A stretch of 39,041 nt of DNA from Planctomycetaceae bacterium (lineage in GTDB: Bacteria > Planctomycetota > Planctomycetia > Planctomycetales > Planctomycetaceae). Every line of letters begins with the position of its first letter. Position 1 is the first letter of the stretch. The position numbers were made by a program, and so were the translations under genes. Shown one piece after another: positions 1 to 7,454 of the stretch. The DNA lies in the NCBI GenBank assembly GCA_021732415.1, contig JAKFVC010000182.1:1-39041 (forward strand), given 5' to 3'. Below the pieces are notes generated by a model. That model was given only the letters and a program-made list of their open reading frames with translations. It was not told where the DNA came from and ran no database searches.

Positions 1-79
1 AGGCGACCGCAGGTCGGAGTCCGCCGGAGGCCGCCTTGTTGTTGAAATGCCTCCGGCGGACTCCGACCTGCGGTCGCCT
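1..79. repeat. 30-bp perfect inverted repeat
   Basis: Positions 1-30 and 50-79 are exact reverse complements, separated by a 19-base loop. The arms are GC-rich and contain the GGCGACCGC/CTCCGGCGG words that recur in the nested repeat near 1.2 kb. Positions 80-118 continue with a degenerate version of that element's outer arm (GGCTCGGCGGG followed by CGCCCTCCCA), so this is probably the right half of a larger element cut by the window edge. It lies downstream of the minus-strand sigma factor and may terminate it, although no T-tract follows. Confidence 0.85.
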
Positions 80-150
80 TAGGCTCGGCGGGGCACCCTC
101 TGGGTCCCTCGCCCTCCCATTTGGTTCGGGGACCTGTTTAGCTGCCCACT

Positions 151-957
151 TCACGTGGCCGACAGTGGTCCCGGGCTTTGAAACCGCGATGAGCCCGGTT
201 CCGCTTCCTGATACAACCGGCGGACCACAGCCTCTAGGCCGCCGAAGCGTTCCAGGAATGCCCCCAATTGAGTCCACTCGGCGGTGAACTCAGGCTCGAA
301 ATCCCCCTCGGCGGAATACCGCACGACATAAGTGCGGACGCTCTCCTGCAGGCGTTCGGTCAATTTCTGGCGCATATGCCGGAGATAGTTTTCCGCCGCA
401 GTCAACTTGATCTGCAAGGCCTCCGCGATCTCGGGCACCGTCAATTCATCGCAGATCCGGCCGTAGAGGACGCGAAAATAGTCGCCCCGCCCGGACCCGT
501 TGTACTCTGTCAGCAGCAACTCAAGAACCGACTGCAACAGATCATCGACCCACGCCGCATAAAATGCGTCGAGTTGATCGCGCGGTGCATCGGCCGCTTC
601 GATTTCGGACCACTCGAGGTACCGGTCCAGCTTGCCGCCATGCTCTTCTAACAGGTGCTCGCGACCGTGACTGACTCGGAAACGATTCGACAAGATGTTG
701 CGGACGACCGAGCACATCAGCGTCCTCAGTCGAGCCGACGGGACTTCGCTCCACCGCTCCAGGAGCCGGCTTTTCAGCAGGGCCTCAAACACGGCCGACG
801 CGACATCCTCAGCGTCTTCGTGGGAGAGGTTCCCCTTCCAGCGCGCAAATCGACAGACCGGTCCCCAATAATCGTCCATGAAATCCCGCCAATCTGCCTC
901 TTGACCGCCCGTTGCCAGGCGTTGAATCAGCGTATGTCGGGTCTTGGGGAAACTCAT
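151..957 (-). CDS. ECF-like RNA polymerase sigma factor
   Basis: This 268-residue protein is probably an extracytoplasmic-function-type sigma-70 factor that directs RNA polymerase to a small regulon. Region 2 is visible at about residues 25-95, including FMDDYWGPVCRFARW, an acidic HEDAEDVASAVFEALL stretch and RLRTLMCSVVRNILSNRFR. A region 4-like helix-turn-helix follows at about 170-205 (LTVPEIAEALQIKLTAAENYLRHMRQKL). The C-terminal 60 residues extend beyond a minimal ECF factor, as in several planctomycete families. No anti-sigma factor or kinase is adjacent, so the signal it answers is unknown. The start is the first ATG of the frame; no Shine-Dalgarno sequence is visible. Assignment to the sigma-70 superfamily is fairly secure, the subgroup is not. 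Confidence 0.8.
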   Translation of the reverse strand: MSFPKTRHTLIQRLATGGQEADWRDFMDDYWGPVCRFARWKGNLSHEDAEDVASAVFEALLKSRLLERWSEVPSARLRTLMCSVVRNILSNRFRVSHGREHLLEEHGGKLDRYLEWSEIEAADAPRDQLDAFYAAWVDDLLQSVLELLLTEYNGSGRGDYFRVLYGRICDELTVPEIAEALQIKLTAAENYLRHMRQKLTERLQESVRTYVVRYSAEGDFEPEFTAEWTQLGAFLERFGGLEAVVRRLYQEAEPGSSRFQSPGPLSAT

Positions 958-1390
958 CGGAAGACGATACCAATTTCTCGCACGTCGCTGTGCAGCAGTG
1001 ATCGAAACGCGCTGTCGCCAGATTCAATCATTCTGAATCGCGTAGCCACTCTAAGTCAAGCCGGCTAGGTCAGCTCCGGTGATCGCGCGCAACGACACAG
1101 GACAATGCGAGCGTCTTCCGCTTGCTTTCAGCATCTCTAGTGTGTTGTCAGCGCTTAATTTGTGGGTTGGCGCGCTGGGAGGGCGAGGCTCCCGCCGAGC
1201 CTAAGGCGAGCTTTAGCTCGGCGACCGCCGGAGGCTATTTTCCGAGCCTCCGGCGGTCGCCGACCTGCGGTCGTCATAGGCTCGGCGGGAGCCTCGCCCT
1301 CCCATCTGTCTCAATCCGTCTTTTTACCTTGGACAACGCACTAGATTCGAAAAAGTGGTCGAATGGCTCGGCAGACGGGCAGCCAGCCGT
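958..1390. other. Gene-free spacer holding a nested repeat
   Basis: This spacer separates two minus-strand genes. Apart from the nested inverted repeat at 1176-1304, I see no convincing gene. Open frames here read through the repeat and have its skewed composition. A short GATTCA...TGAATC dyad at 1021-1039 lies upstream of the sigma factor start but is too short to call an operator. Confidence 0.6.
1176..1304. repeat. Nested inverted repeat (REP/MITE-like)
   Basis: The outer arms 1176-1202 and 1278-1304 are a perfect 27-bp inverted repeat (TGGGAGGGCGAGGCTCCCGC start). Inside it, 1219-1236 and 1245-1262 form a second perfect 18-bp inverted repeat around an 8-base loop. The two-level cruciform design, small size and absence of coding potential suggest a non-autonomous mobile or REP-like element. 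A related, partly degraded copy occupies the left edge of the window. It lies downstream of the DUF1080 gene. Confidence 0.85.
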
Positions 1391-2956
1391 TTATTTCAGT
1401 TCTTGCACGCCTTGCTTGAGCCCATAGAGATGCTTGACCTCGCCGTCAGTAAGGGCACGATTAAAGACCGCTAGATCATCCATATAGCCCACATAAGACG
1501 CGCCCAGGACCAACTGCACCTGGGCCGGATCCCAGGCGAACGTCAGGTCCCAGTTTTCGATGGTCCCCTGCAGCTTGCCGTTCAGATAGAGCCGACCGAC
1601 TTGCGGTTTGCTTTTGTCGTTGACGTTTTCCAGGGTGAAGACGGCGTGCGTCCAGGTTTCTTGAGAAAAGGGTGCCTTGTCGACTTGGACCATCGGCCGT
1701 TTGTTGAAGGGAATGTCAGCCCACTGCACGTTGTCGGGGTTCCAGATGTGAAACAGGGGACGAATGGCATAGCGGAAGAACCGCGGCGTTTCGTCCTTGG
1801 ACCACTCCATGAAGATATAGCCCTTCTTGTTATCGTCACCCACGATCTGCACCGGGTCACAATAGCCGGGCTCGAGATCCTTATCCGGATTGAGACGCAG
1901 CCAGACACCTACCGAGGCATTCCAGTTCTTGGCGTTGTAGCCGAGCGCGCCCGTGTCCTTATACATCGGGCGAAAGTTGTTCTTCTTAGTGAAGTGCAGT
2001 GCACCACCAAACCGTCCCGCGTCGGGTACCAACCGTACTTCATCAGTGGGCGCAGCGGTCTTCAATTCTTTGCCCTGGGCATAACACGTCTTATCACCAC
2101 GCGCGAAATCAGCATCGAACCCCTTGTCGAACGACGCGTGCAAGGTCAGGGCCTGCACCAGTCGCTTCTGAGTTTCTGCATCGGCCTCACTGAGGATCTG
2201 CTTCGCTTCGTCAGGAGTGAAATTGCGAACGAAAATATTCCGCCAGCGGATCTCGCCGCCGTGCGTCTGCAACATGATCGGCCCCTTGGCGACCAGGGGT
2301 TGACTGCGATCATAGTAGTTCTCCATCACGGCACCGTCGACGACGAGCTTCTCGTTCAGCCAGACCCAGGTGCGATCGCTGACCTGGCGGATGCGGAACT
2401 GATTCCATTCTCCAAACGGTCGGTCGGCCGGCATCAATGGATCACGTCCGGTCGTCCCCGCCGTGTTATTGAACAGGCCGCCGGAACCCAAATGCGGCCG
2501 ACGCGTGGGATTCTTGGGATCGAAGACCTGATTCCAGTCCCAGATCTGCACTTGCGGAGTCCCCCGCAGATAGATGCCGCTGTCGGCCTTCGGCACCGTC
2601 TTGTAGTCGATCAACAGTTCAATATCACCAAATTCTTCGTCGGTCGTGGCATACGGCCCGTGTCCGTCATTGACCAGTTCGCCATTCTCGACAGTCCAAT
2701 GCTTGGGGAATTCCGCCCGCTGCTGCGCGAGATTGGCCTCTTTCTTCTCCCCCGTCAACTTTTCAACCCCATGCGGATTCAATCCATGCCAACCGGTGAG
2801 ATCGCGGCCATTCAGGATGGCACGAAACCCCGCAGGCGGTGCAGGATCCGCAGCGAGGCCGCTCTGCAACGGCCAGAGTCCGCAGAACGCAAAGCTGAGC
2901 AACAAGGCCTGGCCCATCATACGTCTGTTCAAATTACTCCGAGGCATCATCGTCAT
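1391..2956 (-). CDS. Secreted DUF1080 + LamG-like domain protein
   Basis: This 521-residue exported protein starts with a signal peptide (about residues 10-35, ending SGLAADP). A DUF1080 / 3-keto-disaccharide hydrolase-like domain covers about 40-250, with FRAILNGRDLTGWHG, DSGIYLRGTPQVQIWD and GPIMLQTHGGEIRWRNIFVRN typical of that jelly-roll family. A concanavalin/LamG-like lectin domain follows at about 270-515 (ASVGVWLRLNP, GRLYLNGKLQG, YVGYMDDLAVFNRALTDGEVKHLYG). The likely role is recognition or cleavage of extracellular or periplasmic glycans. Start codons at 2956, 2950 and 2947 are possible; a GGAG stands 8 bases before the ATG at 2950, which may be the true start. The enzymatic reaction in this organism is inferred from the family only. 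Confidence 0.88.
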   Translation of the reverse strand: MTMMPRSNLNRRMMGQALLLSFAFCGLWPLQSGLAADPAPPAGFRAILNGRDLTGWHGLNPHGVEKLTGEKKEANLAQQRAEFPKHWTVENGELVNDGHGPYATTDEEFGDIELLIDYKTVPKADSGIYLRGTPQVQIWDWNQVFDPKNPTRRPHLGSGGLFNNTAGTTGRDPLMPADRPFGEWNQFRIRQVSDRTWVWLNEKLVVDGAVMENYYDRSQPLVAKGPIMLQTHGGEIRWRNIFVRNFTPDEAKQILSEADAETQKRLVQALTLHASFDKGFDADFARGDKTCYAQGKELKTAAPTDEVRLVPDAGRFGGALHFTKKNNFRPMYKDTGALGYNAKNWNASVGVWLRLNPDKDLEPGYCDPVQIVGDDNKKGYIFMEWSKDETPRFFRYAIRPLFHIWNPDNVQWADIPFNKRPMVQVDKAPFSQETWTHAVFTLENVNDKSKPQVGRLYLNGKLQGTIENWDLTFAWDPAQVQLVLGASYVGYMDDLAVFNRALTDGEVKHLYGLKQGVQELK

Positions 2957-3037
2957 GTCTCCGACTATCGCATTGGTTCAAAGGTTTCTCGTCGACTCGC
3001 AGAAAGATATCCTAACGAAATCGCGATTTAAAACCCA

Positions 3038-3289
3038 TCAAACGCAGTCTGGCCCTCTTAAATCGCCAGGAGAGACGGTCGTTAGGGCAATGTCGAGGAA
3101 CTGCAAGCCCTGATGCATCACTTGATGTACGATCAAGGAGTCACGCCAGACCACGACAAGCACGGCGACCACGACAAGGACCGCCGCGGCCCCCCAGTCC
3201 TGCAAGAAGCCCTGCCGCCGCGCCGGTGATCGTTTGGAGGCACGGATCATTAACGATCGGGCAGTCAGGTCAGGTCTCTTTGGCCGCAT
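3038..3289 (-). CDS. Possible small membrane protein (uncertain)
   Basis: An open frame of 83 codons would encode a basic N-terminus, one hydrophobic segment at about residues 32-47 (WGAAAVLVVVAVLVVVW) and a short tail. I do not recognise it. The single membrane span is the only argument that it is real. Against it are the lack of a ribosome binding site and an upstream start that falls in the loop of the hairpin at 3270-3303. An internal ATG at 3249 would give a shorter product that keeps the membrane segment. Confidence 0.3.
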   Translation of the reverse strand: MRPKRPDLTARSLMIRASKRSPARRQGFLQDWGAAAVLVVVAVLVVVWRDSLIVHQVMHQGLQFLDIALTTVSPGDLRGPDCV

Positions 3290-3303
3290 GCAAAGAGACC
3301 TGA
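3270..3303. terminator. 13-bp perfect hairpin
   Basis: Positions 3270-3282 (TCAGGTCTCTTTG) and 3291-3303 pair perfectly around an 8-base loop, GCCGCATG. There is no U-run on either side, so intrinsic termination is not certain. It marks the left boundary of the AT-richer DUF2806/HEPN segment and could insulate it. Confidence 0.6.
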
Positions 3304-3441
3304 TCCCAAATTTCCCTCGAATCTAAGGCCTTTTTCAATGATTGCTCTAGTTCTGCGAGCGCACGCTTGAATTGTCTTTGGATGTCTGGTCAAGTATCCA
3401 TGTTAGCAAACGTCTACAACCGAATGTGGATTGGAATTGAT

Positions 3442-4473
3442 ATGCAGTGGCCAGGTGAGACATTACTTGGGCGAATGTGGGAAACTGTCACCGAAAAAGG
3501 TATCGGTGGGTTATTCAAGCCATGGCAATTGAAGCGCGAAGGCCGAGCCGCGATTGATGTCCGCCGCCATGAGCTCCTTGCGATGGCACAAGCTGAGAAA
3601 GAGGCTGAGGCGATCAAGTTGGGCCTCAAAGAATACGGTACAGATGGACGGATTCGTGCTTTGGCGTCCGACGCTACCGACCCGCCGGAGCCCATCCAAC
3701 CCTTGCTCGTCGAGCGACACGACTACAATCCATTCGAATCCCTGAAACTTGAAGTTAGCGAGCGTATGTTCGCTGAATCAGTCCGCTGCGAAGCAAATGT
3801 TTCAAATGCGCTTTTATCTGCAGCATTTGAATTAGAAACCGACTCAAGCCCCCCACCGATTGAGAAGCCTAACGACGACTGGTTGTATCGATGGAGAGAC
3901 GCCGCAAGTGAAGTTTCCGCTGAAGAAATTCAGGACTTGTGGGGACGGCTGCTTGTTGGCGAAATCAAGGCGCCTGGCACTTACTCGCTTCGCACCCTCG
4001 ACTTCCTTCGAAATATCTCTAAGGACGAGGCGGGTGTTATCGCTTCCCTTGCTCCGTTTGTCATCGCTGACAGGTTATTCCGAGCAAGTACCGAGCTTCT
4101 GGAAGAGGCCGGAATTGGGTTTGAGCAACTAATGCAGTTGCAAGACCTGTCTATTTTGAATGCTGTCGAATCCCTTAACGTGAACGTAACACTCGGCTCC
4201 ATTGCAAAAGACAGTTTCAATAGCGTCCTGGTGTCGCGAGGACGTGCGCTAGTGTTGACACACGTCGCACCTGGGAAGACACTCGATCTTGGAATTTATG
4301 CGATCTCTCGTATCGGCCTTGAGATCCTTTCACTTGTGTCGTCGAAACCACATGAAGGCAACTTGCGACTGATAGGATTGATGATCAAGGAGCAAGGTTT
4401 CGACGTAGAACTTGTGGATTGCCTGGATATTTCCGGTGACATAATTAAGTACAAACGTGGCGAAAAGCTCTAA
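3442..4473 (+). CDS. DUF2806 family protein
   Basis: This 343-residue protein belongs to the DUF2806 family, whose biochemical function is unknown. The opening MQWPGETLLGRMWETVTEKG, then LFKPWQLKREGRA, matches how family members begin, so I place the start at 3442; a GGA lies a few bases upstream. In-frame upstream ATGs at 3367-3424 would add an untypical extension. A helical, charged region follows (AMAQAEKEAEAIKLG). The diagnostic core is at about 146-195: DWLYRWRDAASEVSAEEIQDLWGRLL, then GEIKAPGTYSLRTLDFLRNIS. No signal peptide or membrane span is seen, so it is probably cytoplasmic. Base composition is clearly lower in GC than the neighbours, suggesting recent acquisition. The next gene, about 210 bases downstream on the same strand, encodes a HEPN-like protein, so the pair may act together. 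Confidence 0.82.
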   Translation: MQWPGETLLGRMWETVTEKGIGGLFKPWQLKREGRAAIDVRRHELLAMAQAEKEAEAIKLGLKEYGTDGRIRALASDATDPPEPIQPLLVERHDYNPFESLKLEVSERMFAESVRCEANVSNALLSAAFELETDSSPPPIEKPNDDWLYRWRDAASEVSAEEIQDLWGRLLVGEIKAPGTYSLRTLDFLRNISKDEAGVIASLAPFVIADRLFRASTELLEEAGIGFEQLMQLQDLSILNAVESLNVNVTLGSIAKDSFNSVLVSRGRALVLTHVAPGKTLDLGIYAISRIGLEILSLVSSKPHEGNLRLIGLMIKEQGFDVELVDCLDISGDIIKYKRGEKL

Positions 4474-4515
4474 GTCTTGCTGGTCGGTTTCTGCGGCCCA
4501 GTAGGCTCAGTCAAG

Positions 4516-4541
4516 GTCAGCCACGTCAGGCGATGGCTGAC
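4516..4541. repeat. Intergenic hairpin, 8-bp stem
   Basis: GTCAGCCA (4516-4523) and TGGCTGAC (4534-4541) form a perfect stem with a 10-base loop between the DUF2806 and HEPN-like genes. No U-tract follows, so it may be a weak terminator, an mRNA processing site or chance. Confidence 0.4.
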
Positions 4542-4686
4542 GAGGGGTGACTTTCGACAGCGGACCGAAATTCTCACCAGAGGGCCGGATCTGCGGTCGT
4601 CCGACACGTGCACTCCATCATCGCCCACAGCGCGAAGCACAGCCCGATCTATCTGGCTAATTCAACAAAACAAGGTCCAAGTAATC

Positions 4687-5439
4687 ATGATCGTCCAAAA
4701 TGGGTACGCATACATTCAAATCGGGTTGGTACTAAGGCTCCTGCGTAACGTCGTGGCGACAAATACTAAGGCTTTTGTTGAAACTTCATTTGATACTCTT
4801 CTTGAAAAGTTGGAGGAGGGGAATTTTCAGGTCACTATTGCTGCCACAATAGGCGACAGGTTCAGTGAGATGCAGGACGCCGTCAAAGCGGTGGCGAAAG
4901 CGGACGATGCAATTGGTGAGAAGGTCGCGAATGCCGTGCGCGCAGAGGCTGCGCAGCTAGAAACGGTTATCTTTCCCGAGTCCTTGATCAAGAAGTTATA
5001 CGTGCTACCAAACCGTCGATTTAATTCCGACTATCTTTTGAATAGTCCTGGAGCTCTATTGGGGGCAGGCCTGTTTGGAAAGCTCGAACTGATCGCACAG
5101 CAAGACGTGGCATCTGCCGGCAGATGTCTCCTTTTCGGGGAAGCCACCGCTTCCGCATTTCATATCTTACGTGCGACTGAGTCGGTGCTGAAGAGCTACT
5201 ATTTCCATCACAGGAAGCAGAAGCGGCTACCCCGCCCAATGTGGGGGCCGATGGTGGATCAGCTCAAAGCGAAGACTCGCAACCGTCCGCCTAACACACT
5301 ACTAAGTGCACTAGACCTAATACGCACGGCCTATCGGAATCCGACGCAGCACCCCGAAGCGCAGTACGAAATCATTGGGGCGGAAGATCTTTTTGGAGTC
5401 TGTTTGGACGCTATTGGGAAAATGGCCGCCGAACTCTAG
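4687..5439 (+). CDS. HEPN-like C-terminal domain protein
   Basis: I place the start at the ATG at 4687, giving 250 residues, because the open frame upstream (4477-4686) reads as basic, low-quality sequence from the intergenic region; AAGG at 4672-4675 is a weak ribosome binding site. The C-terminal half is all-helical. It has a helix resembling HEPN-type domains (GRCLLFGEATASAFHILRAT) and ends with RNPTQHPEAQYE. This contains an R-x4-H motif (R217, H222) where HEPN ribonucleases carry their catalytic Arg and His. The N-terminal ~115 residues are unrecognised and include a possible helical dimerisation or sensor stretch (MQDAVKAVAKADDAIGEKVANAV). HEPN proteins commonly act as RNases in toxin-antitoxin, abortive infection or CRISPR-linked systems; that role here is inferred. 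The same motif also occurs in non-catalytic HEPN-like domains, so the activity is unproven. Confidence 0.62.
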   Translation: MIVQNGYAYIQIGLVLRLLRNVVATNTKAFVETSFDTLLEKLEEGNFQVTIAATIGDRFSEMQDAVKAVAKADDAIGEKVANAVRAEAAQLETVIFPESLIKKLYVLPNRRFNSDYLLNSPGALLGAGLFGKLELIAQQDVASAGRCLLFGEATASAFHILRATESVLKSYYFHHRKQKRLPRPMWGPMVDQLKAKTRNRPPNTLLSALDLIRTAYRNPTQHPEAQYEIIGAEDLFGVCLDAIGKMAAEL

Positions 5440-5668
5440 CTGGCAATTCATCGCATCACGTGACGCTCGCATGCCTACCGGCGGGGTGGCACAGGTTCTT
5501 GACCTTGTGTGAGCGGAGCGAATAAGAGGCCGTTTCTCCTTCAGCGCTCGGTACTTCGCGAATCAGCTGGGCGGCCTGAGTTGCTTCTCACAAATGCCAG
5601 TAGCCGTACGACGCGGGATTCGGGGCTGGCGAACCTTTTTCAATGTTGATTTGTCTGTCCGCGAGACT

Positions 5669-6481
5669 ATGAAGATTATTGAATTCCAAACCTCGGCCAT
5701 TGCCGAATTTCCGTTTCTCAATGCTGGGCGTGGCCCCGGTCAGTTCTATGAGGACCGGATTCCCGTGCACCGCGCGCGAGTGGACCGGCTGCCGGATGGC
5801 GTTGCGGCGATTGTGGCCACGGCTGACCTGCAGGGACGGGAACGGTTTCAAGAGTCGGTGGGTGGTTCGCTCCGGCTGCTCGGGGAAGTGCTGCCCCAGC
5901 GACTGGTGAGCGAAGTGCTGCCCTCGCTGGGAATTCGTGGGTCACAGCAGGTGGGGGTCTTTCTCGCCGGTGATTTCTACACCGTCCCGGCACTCGACCA
6001 GCGGGGTGGAACTGGTGATGTCACCAGCGTCTGGCAGGCGTTTGCAGAGTCTTTCACCTGGGGCGCGGGTGTTGCCGGCAATCACGATACGTTTGGCGAC
6101 CCACCCCAGCGTCGACCCAGGCTGCCGAGTTGGATGCATTATCTGGATGGGGACTCGGTCAATGTGGCTGGATTGCGGGTCGCCGGGCTGGGTGGGATTA
6201 TCGGTCGGGCGAACCGAATCAATCGCCGTAGCGAAGAGGATTACCTGGCAACGCTGAAGCGCCTGATCGAGGCTCGTCCCGATGTTCTGTTGATGCATGA
6301 TGGGCCCGACGGCAGCCAAACCGCTCAACGCGGATTGCCGCGCATTCGTGAGCTGTTGATCGAGTCGGGGATGGGCCTGGTCATTCGCGGTCACGCCCAT
6401 TGGGATCAGCCATTCGCCGAATTCCCGAGCGGCTTGCAGGTCCTGAATGTCGACGGCCGCGTGGTGGTGCTCACGACGTGA
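5669..6481 (+). CDS. Calcineurin-like metallophosphoesterase
   Basis: This 270-residue protein has the ordered metal-binding motifs of calcineurin-like phosphoesterases: TADLQG (D53), LAGDF (D102), GNHD (137-140), LLMHDGP (H210) and GHAHW (241-245). They coordinate a two-metal centre that hydrolyses phosphomono- or diesters; the substrate cannot be read from the sequence. Spacing and total length fit a single catalytic domain with no fused module, signal peptide or membrane span, so it is probably cytoplasmic. The first motif is TADLQG rather than the more usual D-x-H, so the first metal site may be atypical. I chose the ATG at 5669 (MKIIEFQ) because upstream in-frame sequence is unlike a protein; no clear Shine-Dalgarno is present. 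It stands alone, with the HEPN-like gene upstream and repeats downstream. Confidence 0.85.
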   Translation: MKIIEFQTSAIAEFPFLNAGRGPGQFYEDRIPVHRARVDRLPDGVAAIVATADLQGRERFQESVGGSLRLLGEVLPQRLVSEVLPSLGIRGSQQVGVFLAGDFYTVPALDQRGGTGDVTSVWQAFAESFTWGAGVAGNHDTFGDPPQRRPRLPSWMHYLDGDSVNVAGLRVAGLGGIIGRANRINRRSEEDYLATLKRLIEARPDVLLMHDGPDGSQTAQRGLPRIRELLIESGMGLVIRGHAHWDQPFAEFPSGLQVLNVDGRVVVLTT

Positions 6482-6910
6482 GATCGCTTTGCGATCCCCC
6501 TACCGGGGTTGGCATAGATCGCATTACGCGGTCCGGGCACGCGGGTTCGCTCATCTCTGCTGAGTTCGACGCCATTCGAGTGTTTCGAACTCGACTCGTT
6601 CCAAGTCGCTGGTGGCTTCAGATTGCGCCGGCAGTTCGAGGGCGCACAGGGGATTGAATTTCGCCCAAGGTGTTTGGTGGCGTTTGTTTGGGAGCACTTT
6701 GAGACAGTTCGCCGATTTGAAAATCCTGGTTTTCCTGACATGGGCTGATTCAGTGATTGGTAACGGAGTGGATATCGTTGCTGGTGGGAAGAAGCGCGCC
6801 TGGCGGCGAGAGAGTAGATCGGAATGGGGACATCCGAGGGCGCGAAGGTGTTGAAGAGTTCAAAGAAGTCAAAGAAGTCGAAGGAGTCACGCCGTGACAA
6901 TCTATATCCG

Positions 6911-6974
6911 GCTCCCGTGGCAGACGCTGCCAGCGTCTGTGGCCGCCGACGCTAGCAGCGTCGGCCACGGGGGC
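6911..6974. repeat. Palindromic GTGGC...GCCAC element, copy 1
   Basis: The element has CCCGTGG/CCACGGGGG outer arms and two inner hairpins built on GACGCTGCCAGCGTC and GACGCTAGCAGCGTC. The 52-bp core, 6917-6968, is the reverse complement of the core of copy 2 except for one base. A related element lies at 27428-27489. Confidence 0.85.
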
Positions 6975-6983
6975 TTTGGGACT

Positions 6984-7077
6984 TTGGGCGTTCGAAGGGG
7001 TCAAAGAAGTCGAAGAGTTCAAAGAAGTCGCGGCAGAAAAATGTCGACCCGGCTCGCCTGATTTCTGGTGGGTGAAG
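6984..7077. repeat. 94-bp direct repeat, copy 1
   Basis: This unit begins TTGGGCGTTCGAAGGGG, contains two TCAAAGAAG-like words and ends CTGGTGGGTGAAG. It matches 7206-7299 in direct orientation with a single substitution (AAAAATG versus AAAAGTG), indicating a recent duplication. Confidence 0.9.
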
Positions 7078-7140
7078 GGTTCAAAGAAGTCAAAGAAGTC
7101 AAAGAAGTCAAAGAAGTCACGCTGTGACAATCCAGATCCG

Positions 7141-7205
7141 GCTCCCGTGGCCGACGCTGCCAGCGTCGGCGGCCACAGACGCTGGCAGCGTCTGCCACGG
7201 GGGCC
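7141..7205. repeat. Palindromic GTGGC...GCCAC element, copy 2
   Basis: Same family as copy 1, but the 52-bp core (7147-7198) is in the opposite orientation although the flanking sequence (GACAATC...ATCCGGCTCCC) is in direct orientation. Confidence 0.85.
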
Positions 7206-7299
7206 TTGGGCGTTCGAAGGGGTCAAAGAAGTCGAAGAGTTCAAAGAAGTCGCGGCAGAAAAGTGTCGACCCGGCTCGCCTGATTTCTGGTGGGTGAAG
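7206..7299. repeat. 94-bp direct repeat, copy 2
   Basis: Direct repeat of 6984-7077 with one base changed. It ends about 155 bases before the sigma factor start, so the promoter of that gene must lie in or just after this copy. Confidence 0.9.
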
Positions 7300-7454
7300 A
7301 ATTCAAAGATGCCGGACTGGATCGCAGGCGGGGAACGTGGCCGGTCTCTTCTGCTGGACGTCTGCTGTTGACTGCGAGGTGCAACCCTTCTGTCAGTCTG
7401 GGGTTGCTGGGATGCACGTTGTCGCTAGTTGCATCGTTTGATACACTAAAGGGA

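Larger units (their letters stand above)
6482..7454. repeat. Non-coding tandem-duplicated repeat block
   Basis: Nearly 1 kb without a credible gene. From about 6850 it is built from three kinds of unit: a TCAAAGAAG-type microsatellite (four exact 9-bp copies at about 7080-7115, looser copies near 6850-6890 and elsewhere), palindromic 52-bp cores at 6917-6968 and 7147-7198, and a 94-bp unit at 6984-7077 repeated at 7206-7299 with one difference. The open frames it contains translate to SKKSKK or DFFDFF strings and are artefacts of the repeat. Positions 6482-6849 hold nothing I recognise. The block separates the phosphoesterase from the sigma factor/kinase genes. Confidence 0.85.

Noticed and set aside
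1021-1039. GATTCA...TGAATC dyad upstream of the first sigma factor
   Set aside because: Only a 6-bp arm with no matching second site; expected by chance in a window this size.
1122-1427. Plus-strand frame of about 100 codons through the nested repeat
   Set aside because: Codes mostly repeat sequence and overlaps the end of the well-supported DUF1080 gene.
1601-3031. Long plus-strand frame of 476 codons opposite the DUF1080 gene
   Set aside because: Antisense shadow of a gene with clear domains and a signal peptide.
6750-7371. Overlapping frames on both strands rich in DFFDFF or SKKSKK
   Set aside because: They are translations of the TCAAAGAAG repeat and palindromes; the period is a multiple of three, so every frame stays open. 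No protein-like region or start signal.
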